Of a stretch of 64,000 nucleotides of DNA, positions 56,331 through 64,000 are shown piece after piece; position 1 is the stretch's first letter, and the number at the start of each line of letters is the position of its first letter. The position numbers and the translations under genes are program-made. The DNA comes from Enoplosus armatus (taxonomy: Eukaryota; Chordata; Actinopteri; Centrarchiformes; Enoplosidae). A model generated the notes under the pieces. The model made no database searches. It saw only the letters and a list, made by a program, of their open reading frames with translations, and was not told the DNA's origin. The stretch covers positions 12,170,873 to 12,234,872 of the forward strand of contig NC_092203.1 in NCBI RefSeq assembly GCF_043641665.1, given 5' to 3'.

Positions 56331-56534
56331 AGCCGGCATCCGAATGCGAGTCGGCACTTAGTCTGTGTGAGAAACTGCTCACTGAATACGAGTCGACTCG
56401 CAGAGATTTGCCTCCATTTTAAGGTCTCAGTATGCTTCAAACGAAGCGCTTGTTCGATTATCTAACAGAGTCTGAAACCTTTCCGATGGTGGAATTGGTG
56501 CAATTTTTGCGACTTCACAAACCGACAATTCTGC

Positions 56535-56850
56535 TCAGGGTCTCTGGATATTTCTGGTGATACAACACACACTTTATATCTCAGCTCAGAAACCAAATAT
56601 GATGCGAAATCATGCGGCTGCACCCAAATCTGACCTTACGTTAGCCATTCTTAGCTCCCTGATGTCATGCTAATGACGTAACATAACTTACAAAAAGTAC
56701 AAAAAAACCTTTAAACCAGTTAACATGTGAAGGGTCTTTTTAGCTATGTGGAGCACAAAGAAGTAGCTTCAAACAGTTAGCATATCCTACGTTATACTAG
56801 CTGTTTGTAGCTCACTGGTGTATGATAAGTACAAAGAAGAAGCTACTAAA
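56535..56850 (+). repeat. Duplicated 300-bp module, copy B
   Basis: Second copy of the module at 54955-55262. A shorter motif flanking it (GGTGGAATTGGTGCAATTTTTGC) occurs on both sides, at about 56487 and 56866, with a weaker relative near 57265, so a larger unit was duplicated more than once. Confidence 0.75.
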
Positions 56851-57668
56851 GTTCAGCTTTCCAATGGTGGAATTGGTGCAATTTTTGCAACTTTACGAAA
56901 CGGACAATCCAACCATCACACCCGGTTCTCTGTTATCGCACGAGGCAGGTTGGGACTCGCAGAAGTTTAAATTCAAGACGGGAATCTGCAAAAGTATGTT
57001 ATTGGAATGTAAGTCGGGAACTGCGGAAGTCTGAACACAAGAATGTGACTTCAAGACTGAGTATGTATATATATGATAATGATAAAATCTACATTAGTCT
57101 GAAAGTAATTTGTCAATCTGTGAGTGCGAGTTGGGACGCTACGACTCGCTGAGATTAGCCTGGTGTTGTGCGTTTTCAGAAGGTGGGTCTTAAGGCCTTA
57201 GTATACTTAATACAAAATGCTTATTGGACCATCAAAAAGTATCTGAAACCTCCTTCAAGACAGCAGAATTGGGGGAATCTGCACACAACAAGTTTACGAA
57301 ACAGACAATCCAACAATCACAAACACCTCAGGCTTTCACAGAGTAATGGTTGCCTCTCTCAGCTCTCATGTTTCAAAGAGAAAGAGGTCGTTTCGTGTTT
57401 ACGCGTCCAACAGGAAGACGAGAGGTCGGCGGGGTCGACCTTCGAGGAGGTGTTGACAGCACGAGACGAACAAACGCTGAGAGAAGAAAAAAGGTTCGAG
57501 GCAGAGAGAGGATGTCTCTGCATGTGTGTAGGAGAGAGAGAGTGCACACGAGGACGAGCCAGCATGTGTTTGTATGGGAGAGAGAGAGAGAGAGAGAATA
57601 ATGGAGGAGGGAATCAGGACGGTTTCAAGGTTCCCCCTTTTCTATTCGCTCGCTCGCTCCCCTTGCCA

Positions 57669-57671
<3 letters not shown>

Positions 57672-57730
<59 letters not shown>
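57672..57730 (+). repeat. (CT)n-(CA)n compound microsatellite
   Basis: (TC)n at about 57669-57691 runs directly into (AC)n to 57730. Open frames extending through it are artefacts. Confidence 0.9.
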
Positions 57731-57732
<2 letters not shown>

Positions 57733-58340
57733 CCAGACAAGGTCACACACACACACACTCGTCTTCATGCTTCACTGCCAAACCCTTCAACGCTCTCTTT
57801 TCTCTCTCTCTCTCTCTCTCTTTCGCTGTAATGCAGACACTTGCTCGCTCGCCCGCTGCTGCACTCGTCTGACCCACTCTCTCTCTTCAGGGAGAGAAAA
57901 CGAGGAAATCAATTAGACTCCCTCCCTCACTTCCTCCAGTCTGTTCTGATGTGGGCGATTTCATCCAACAGGCAGCGGTGGAAGAACTATTCACATCCTT
58001 TACTCAAGTAAAAGTACCAATACCACACTGTGAAAATACTCCACTACAAGTAAAAGTCTGTAAGTATCAAAGTCGTCGTGTTGCAGTAAAATGTTCCCCG
58101 TCAGTGTTTCTATTATACCTGATGTTTCTGTCAGATAAAAGTACAATATGTCCCTCTGAGATGTAGTGCTGTAGAAGTAGAAAGTAGCACTAAATGGAAA
58201 TACTTAAGTAAAGTACAAGTACCTAGAATTTCTGTTTTTCAAAGCTGCAGCAGTGTACACTTATCTTGCATATTCTGCCGACAATGGTACAGCTTTAGAA
58301 GCAAATGAGCTCACCATTAGTTTTTTATGAAGACAGAAAT

Positions 58341-58355
58341 GGGGGGGGGGGGGGG
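58341..58355 (+). repeat. Homopolymer G15
   Basis: Fifteen consecutive G residues in intergenic sequence, a potential quadruplex or assembly-error site. Confidence 0.9.
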
Positions 58356-58504
58356 CACCATGTGGCCATTTATTCACCATCTGATGTTTTGCCTCATAAC
58401 TACAGCTGCGCAAATTAATCTGCAACCATTTTTATAATCAGGTAAAAATACAAAACATTCTCGTTTCTTCAACTGAATATCTTTTGAGTTTTCTGGTGTT
58501 TGTG

Positions 58505-58775
58505 TTTGGGGATCTCAGACTTGCTTTTCTTTGCAGATGATGTGGTTCTGTTGGTTTCATTAAACCATGACCGTTCAGCTCACACTGAGGCGGTTTGATG
58601 TCCATTGTGAAGCGGTCTGGATGAGACTCTGAGGATAGGGTTCTCTGACAGAAAGTGGTGGATTATTCCCTCCAAGTGATTGATGATTGATGATTTCAAG
58701 TATCTCAGGGTCTTGTTCACGGGTGAGAGTAAAATGGAGCATGAGGCATGGGCAGATTGGTGCAGAGTCAGATCT
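58505..58775 (+). pseudogene. Non-LTR retrotransposon reverse transcriptase relic
   Basis: Around 58512-58565 the frame reads ISDLLFFADDVVLLVSL, the FADD catalytic box of a LINE reverse transcriptase. Downstream in a shifted frame, FKYLRVLFTGESKMEHEA resembles the FKYLGVLFTSDGKMEHE motif that follows in these enzymes. Stops and frameshifts separate the two. This is a decayed fragment of an element different from the one at 35555. Confidence 0.75.
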
Positions 58776-59547
58776 GAGATGACCACAAAGTCCAAGTACA
58801 CTTAGCCTCGTGCTAACGTCAGTGTTCACTAAGTTTTATCATCACTACATTAAAACAGGGTGCAGCTCACTAACTAGTTCTGACGTAGAGATTAGTTGTT
58901 ACTAAATATTTACGGCCACTAACTGCAGGTGTAACTGTTGTGGAGCTAACTGAACCAAAGCTAACATTAGCATGCTAACATCTGAGCTGTTTAGAGTAAA
59001 AGAGGTAATATGGAGGACGGTCGACATGTCTGACCTGAAACTTGATAAATGATGTTTAATAATGAAGATTTCACTAAAATGAAACGTTGTGCTGATAACA
59101 TTTGACTAAATGAGTAAATAACATCAGTTAGCTTAGCATAATCAGATATTTCCCTCTCATTCTAAACTGTGTGAATACTACTAACTCTGAAACACACAGA
59201 TGTCTCCATGTCCGCAGACAGAAGTAAAACTAACACCTACATTTACTAAGATTTATCTTTTAGCCTCTCAAACTGTAGTTTTTGGAAGTTATGCTATTTT
59301 GTGATGCTACAGTGACTTCCTGTTAACATAGTTGATTGGTATTGATTGGACAGCGCTACAGATGTTTCACTAGTTAAAACTAGCTAGCAGTGACTGAAAA
59401 GTTTATTTATGAAGAGCTGCTGTAACACAGTCCTGGCAATTCTTTTGTCCTCAGTTCGCTGTTGAGAATCGAAGTATCAGCAAACACTAAAAGAGAAAAA
59501 CAGACGAGCGTCGGCTGCAGCCGGAGAGAAAAAAACATCCGTGTGCG

Positions 59548-59549
<2 letters not shown>

Positions 59550-59588
<39 letters not shown>

Positions 59589-59645
59589 AGGCAATTAGAG
59601 CGTCGCATGAAGACGAAAAATGTGTGTGTGTGCGTGTGTGTGTGA
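59550..59645. repeat. (CA)n and inverted (TG)n pair
   Basis: (CA)n at 59551-59586 and (TG)n at 59620-59644 around GGCAATTAGAGCGTCGCATG. A (GA)n tract follows at 59721-59750. Confidence 0.85.
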
Positions 59646-59717
59646 AGGAAATTAGACTGCCTCATTATTCAAATTGGCTCGGAGGAGAAACGCAGCGCTC
59701 GCCTCGTTTACGCCTCG

Positions 59718-59754
<37 letters not shown>

Positions 59755-60100
59755 TCACCCCCCCTCCCTCCCTAGCTCCCCCCTTCCTCCCTCCCTCCTT
59801 CCTCGCTCTCCCCTCCTCCGTCTACCCGTTCTGTCATTCACCATCCCTTTGTCCTCCCTCGCCGCCGTCTCCTCTCCTCCTGTCACTCACAATCCCCTTC
59901 CTCCCTGTTCTTCTTCTCTTTCTCTTCTTCTTTATCCCTCTCTCCATCACCCCCTCCCCATCACCCCCTCCCCTCCTCCCCCCTCCCTCCTCCGATCTGT
60001 CACCCCCCCCCTTCTCCCGTTCTCAAATTACATCCTCGTTGCCGCCTCGTTTCTCATCCCGTCGCCGGGGGCTGTCACCGAGGACCCGCAAGGGCGCTAA
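59755..60100 (+). other. C/T-rich low-complexity stretch
   Basis: CCCTCC- and CTCCTCC-rich sequence. It yields a long Ser/Pro/Leu open frame on the + strand (ending 60100), but composition explains the openness and no domain is present. Confidence 0.7.
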
Positions 60101-60387
60101 ACGATTTCCCACCATGCATCACCCCCTCCACCCCCCATCCCCCAACCCCAACACACACACACACACACACACACAGAAAATTTCAGCTTTTTTCACGTTG
60201 TAGAAATCCACAGTTGACTTGTTGACGGAGCTGAAGAATTAAATCATTGACAAAAATATACAATTTTTATTTCATCTCTGTTGGATTTCAAGCTTCAAAC
60301 GCTGAACCTTTCATTCACAGACTGGCCCAATGGTGGCGCCAGAGGGGAGCTCATAGCATCCAAAATGAGATGCAACTGTCCATTCAA

Positions 60388-60431
60388 GATCAGAATCAGA
60401 ATCAGAAATACTTTATTGATCCCCGGGGGGA
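60388..60431 (+). mobile_element. Non-LTR retrotransposon 3' tail, second copy
   Basis: AGATCAGAATCAGAATCAGA and TTTATTGATCCCCGGGGGG followed by an A/T-rich tail, as at 20117-20174. Confidence 0.7.
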
Positions 60432-60464
60432 AAAAAATAAAGATAAATAAAGATAATACATAAG

Positions 60465-60770
60465 TCAACAGCCATGCTAATAGTTAGCCTTGAACTAAAT
60501 GCTAACGTCAGCATGCTAACATGTTTACAATGAAAATGTTAACATGCTGATGTTAAGCAAGTATGATGTTCACCATCTTAGTTGAGCATGTTAGCATGCT
60601 AATATTAGCTAACTAGCAGTAAACAGAGTCCAGCTGAGGCTGATGAACGTCATCAGTTCTGCAGGTATTTGGTCATAAACCAAAGTATTGGACACATGAA
60701 CATGTTGACCTGATGGTGGCGCTAGATGAAGAGTCAGAGGATAACCAGAGTTATTACAGTTCATCAATGG
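60465..60770 (-). repeat. Percomorph dispersed repeat copy 3
   Basis: Longest of the three copies: GCATGCTAACATG, ATGCTGATGTTAAGC, CACCATCTTAGTTGAGC, TCTGCAGGTATTTGGTCA, CCAAAGTATTGGACACAT, and onward to AGAGTCAGAGGATAACC. The last part is the inverse of the left half of 38521-38690. Confidence 0.7.
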
Positions 60771-61660
60771 CAGTCTTGGATCTGTATTAAAACACTTTTT
60801 ACATGATATGACCACAGGGTGACACCAAATCCACCAAAACAGAAACACAATGTGAACTTTCACTTCACTGTATTTGATCAAATTACATATTTGTGAATGA
60901 ACCAAAAATTACTGCACACTGTCGATCACAACTCATTTTATTTACATAGTTTGTGTTTCATTAGACACAAACAGCTTGTATAGATTTTAGCTGTAGGTAG
61001 CTAGCAACACACATCGGCCGTGTGTTCAGGAGAGGGGCAAATCTTAACCTCAATTTACGCTGACTAAAGTGCAAAACACTTTGCGACTTAAAAACAAATC
61101 TTCACCACTTTAACAACACATGTTTCATTTAGAAGAAAATCTGCAAAAAAATAAAACAGTAAGAAAACAATTTAAGAAGCATTCAAACATTTCAGAAACA
61201 TGCTGAAAATACAGAAATGCTGCAGAACAGAAGCCCCTGATGAACATCACATGAACATGAACTCTCAGCCAACATATCTAACAATATCGTAAAAATTCAT
61301 GTTAAAACTAAAATAAAATTGTTAGCTCATTACGTCTCCTTGAGACTTTTGTTATATTTTGCACGACTTGTTTCTGTTTCTTTGATTCCTGAATGTTGTC
61401 GAATTGATTCATTATTTGTCTAATTGTGGATTTTTTTCCGAAGTTGCGGTGCGTTACGCACTTTCTGAAAGTAACTAGTTACAGGTTCGCATTTATGGTT
61501 CACTTCACACTGAAGTTCAGCTACTGATTATTTAAAACACTGTAACTATCAGTCAGTTTTTGCGTAAATTGGTGCAATTTTTTCAAGAAATTCTTTGCTG
61601 TTTTCCTCCGTGATATTCAGCAGGACCCATCGCTTCTTATTTCTGTTTCATGTCTCTGCA
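60771..61660. other. Intergenic region
   Basis: A/T-rich sequence without recognised genes or strong repeats. Confidence 0.4.
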
Positions 61661-61669
61661 GACGATCGT

Positions 61670-62035
61670 TTGACATCAAATCACCTTCAATCATGCAAAC
61701 GACGACAAGAGAAACCACAGCAGAGAGAAAAGAAGGAGAGGAGGAGAGAAAGACGTCGGAGGAGAAAGAAGAGACGACGGAGAGAAGAAGATGGATAGAA
61801 AGAAAGAAGAAAGAGATGGAGGCTAATAGATGTCTACAGGGTCACATAAATCACACACTTCCTGTCTGACAAATTGATCGCTCTGCTGCAAATCTCCCTC
61901 AGTGCACCGACTGACAGGCGCTCTGTGTGTGTGTGTGTGTGTGTTTAGGACGACCCGGCAGATAAAACCGCTGGGACAGAAGAAGAAAGAACAGAAAGCA
62001 CAAGAGGACAGAAGAAGACAGACAAAACTAAAGGT
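61670..62035 (+). other. Exon-like purine-rich segments of unknown nature
   Basis: After a plausible acceptor (GTCTCTGCAG) an Arg/Lys/Glu-rich frame runs to TAG at 61796-61798. After a second acceptor-like TGTGTTTAG, an open, charged segment (DDPADKTAGTEEERTE) runs to a GTTAAC donor-like site at 62035. No homology is recognised, so these may be exons of a non-coding RNA or nothing. Confidence 0.2.
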
Positions 62036-62102
62036 TAACAAAGATTAACTCAACTTGCCCCCCCCCCCCCCACACACACACACCCCCACCTGGTAGGAGT
62101 CT

Positions 62103-62116
62103 GTTGCCATGGTAAC
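62103..62116 (+). promoter_or_regulatory. Perfect palindromic RFX X-box
   Basis: GTTGCCATGGTAAC matches the RFX X-box consensus on both half-sites. No gene start is seen beside it in this window. Confidence 0.4.
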
Positions 62117-62879
62117 AGACTAACACGTAATATATATATATATAACCACAAAATGTTGTTGTTGTTTTTTTGTCCAATGTTTTTGCACCTCAGGGCCACC
62201 GTAGATGTTGTCAATTCTGGTACTGCAACAATAGGAACCAACAAGAGTTAGCATGTCATTAGCTAACTCCATTATATTGTGGGGTTGCTGGTTACGTTAG
62301 AGCTAATTATTAGAGTTTCACATTAGCAGCTCTGTATTGGATTTTTTACACTCCAGCCAATGTTACCTGAGATCCAGTTACAGTCGACAAACACTTCGGT
62401 TAGTCCTCATCCTAAAAATCTTTTCTCTTGTGAAACTCTACACGGTTCTTGTTTTAAAACGAGTCAGGTAACGTAGTAGCTAGCCAGATAAAGGACCCAT
62501 ATCTAATATTTATTTACTTATTTTTATAATTCAAGAGTATTTTCTTGTCTTAGACCCTCATTTTGTCTTGCAAAATACATTGGTATAAAAACACAGACCA
62601 AATAAAAAGTAACGACATTGTGGTAACTTTCAGTTTAATAATTTAAGAATAATTTAAGAGTTGATTTAATCACATAATAAATAACTGAACCCTGCTGACT
62701 GCACGACACACCAGCTGTCCGTCAAAACCACCGTCACCATGGCGACAGCTGAGAGAGAGAGCGGCAGACAGACGAGAACGTGTGTGTGAGTGTGTAAGAT
62801 AGCAGTGTGACAGGTGAATAATCAGAGCTGTAGCGCCGATCGTCACGGAAACGAGGCCTGACAGCAACGACAACGCCGG

Positions 62880-63220
62880 TGACAGATCACACACACACAC
62901 ACACACAGATCACTGCAGCTGCCTGTCACACACACACAGACACACACACACACACACAGACTGAGGCTGGGATTACCTGTGAATGTGAGCACACAGGAAC
63001 ACACACAGCACAGGGTTCAATCAGGGAAACGCACCACTGCAGAGACTCTGAACGCACCACAGAGACACTGAAGGAACTGCAGGGACAGTAGACACTGAAC
63101 ACACCACAGAGACTTTGAAAGCACCACAGAGACCCTGAACACACCGCAAAGACAACAAGAACACAAACTTAATAAAATCAAACTCATCTGAATTAAAGTG
63201 GACTGACTCATCACTTCTGC

Positions 63221-63266
<46 letters not shown>
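62880..63266. repeat. (CA)n microsatellites and CACAGAGAC-type repeats
   Basis: (CA)n at 62888-62907, 62928-62960 and 63222-63265, with a degenerate repeat GAACGCACCACAGAGACNCTGAA at about 63020-63150 (four or five copies). Confidence 0.75.
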
Positions 63267-63267
<1 letters not shown>

Positions 63268-63415
63268 TGACCCTGAGTGACCCAGACACCCCCCAACCTC
63301 CCTGCTGCTGACCTTTGACCTTTAATTTACACTCACACACATCCACACGTGACTCATTCATCTACACACAAACATTTACACACTCACTAATGAATGTTGT
63401 TGAAGTGATCTACCC

Positions 63416-63483
63416 GTGTGTGTGTGTGTGTGTGTGTGTTAATTATTCTGGGCCTAACCTTGTCAAACACTAATTGGCACTCT

Positions 63484-63534
<51 letters not shown>

Positions 63535-63562
63535 TGATAGCTGTGTGTGTGTGTGTGTGCAG
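63416..63562. repeat. (TG)n-(CA)n-(TG)n cluster
   Basis: (TG)n at 63416-63440, (CA)n at 63485-63528 and (TG)n at 63542-63560, alternating in orientation. The island between the first two contains TTAATTATTCTGGGCC and ACTAATTGGCAC. Confidence 0.85.
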
Positions 63563-63578
63563 GTGGTGGTGTTACCAC

Positions 63579-63593
63579 AGCGCCCCCTGCTGG
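63579..63593 (-). promoter_or_regulatory. CTCF-like core motif
   Basis: On the minus strand CCAGCAGGGGGCGCT, a very good match to the CTCF core. Its orientation opposes that of the site at 44337-44350. Confidence 0.5.
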
Positions 63594-63741
63594 TCACAGT
63601 CAGTTGTTTGTGAATTGAAGAGATGTTAGAAACTGTGAATGTTAATTTTTGGAAAATAAGTTTCCAGTTTTAATGATTTAATGGTTAAGTGTCATTTATG
63701 ATTATTATATACTTATTTTACACATATGTATTTGTTGTACA

Positions 63742-64000
63742 GGTGCATCTCAATGAATTAGAATATTGAGGAAAAGTTAATTTCTTTCAGTAATTCAATT
63801 CAAAAAGTGAAACTCATATATTATATAGATTCATTACACACACAGTGAAATATTTCAAGCCTTTATTTCTTTTAATTCTGATGATTATGGCTTACAGCTA
63901 ATGAAAACCCAAAATTCAGTATCTCAGAAAATTAGAATATTACATAAGACCAATAAAAAAACAGATTTTTAATACAGAAATGTCAGCCTACTGTATGAAT
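63742..64000 (+). mobile_element. 5' end of an interspersed DNA transposon, cut by window edge
   Basis: CAGGTGCATCTCAATGAATT, GAATATTGAGGAAAAGTTAA, TGAAACTCATATATTATATAG, and TCAGAAAATTAGAATATTAC are characteristic of a high-copy fish repeat that usually begins CAGGTGCATCTCAATAAATTAG. The family name is uncertain and the rest lies beyond the window. Confidence 0.6.

Noticed and set aside
57168..57872. 234-codon frame with His-Thr and Ser-Leu runs
   Set aside because: Built from the duplicated repeat module and CT/CA microsatellites; no homology.
59462..60100. 212-codon Ser/Pro-rich frame
   Set aside because: It runs through (CA)n, (GA)n and C/T-rich sequence; composition explains the lack of stops.

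Overview
The window looks like nuclear genomic DNA from a ray-finned fish, most likely a percomorph. The evidence is interrupted genes with GT-AG introns, very dense (CA)n/(TG)n microsatellites, fish-type non-LTR retrotransposon tails (TTTATTGATCCCC...), a Tc1-like transposon, and copies of the GCTAACATGCTGATGTTAGC-type repeat common in percomorph genomes. Nothing bacterial, viral or plasmid-like is present, and no rRNA, tRNA or CRISPR was recognised.

Layout. (1) 1-2.4 kb holds the last two coding exons of an SH2/SH3 adaptor gene, nck2, on the + strand. (2) 4.4-6.6 kb holds a small four-exon gene for a B7-like single V-set protein with a C-terminus that looks GPI-anchored. (3) 9.5-11.4 kb holds a second, unrelated-looking single V-set immune receptor with one transmembrane segment and a tyrosine-rich tail. 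It lies between two large degenerate trinucleotide satellites, ACT-type at 8.4-9.1 kb and AGT-type at 16.2-17.1 kb. (4) 18.5-51.0 kb is one large + strand gene, bcor (BCL6 corepressor). I placed eleven coding exons from 25005 to 50572 with consistent splice phases. A CpG-rich promoter/first exon and a short exon ending in ATG are proposed upstream. (5) 51.4-53.0 kb is an inactivated Tc1-like element on the - strand, just beyond the bcor poly(A) site. (6) 53-64 kb is apparently gene-free, rich in microsatellites, decayed retroelements and short complex islands that resemble conserved non-coding DNA.

How the genes relate. nck2 couples phosphotyrosine receptors to actin; the two V-set genes are surface immune proteins. 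The tail of the second carries YENP and YDEI, motifs of the kind read by Grb2 and Nck SH2 domains. bcor is a nuclear scaffold of a non-canonical Polycomb complex (PRC1.1). The BCL6-binding motif, a PLDLS CtBP-type motif, the AF9-contact-like segment, the ankyrin repeats and the PUFD domain are all recognisable.

The most unusual content is in bcor. A tail of roughly 385 residues follows PUFD and contains about ten imperfect copies of a 22-27-residue 'MWEPQ' repeat. A separate Cys/Asn-Pro-Arg repeat lies in the large exon. The introns carry a 0.8-kb minisatellite with 23 AGGTCA half-sites, a 1.5-kb TG-based array, and complementary CA/TG tracts flanking the ankyrin exons. All identifications are from reading the sequence and from memory of the families; no database search was run.
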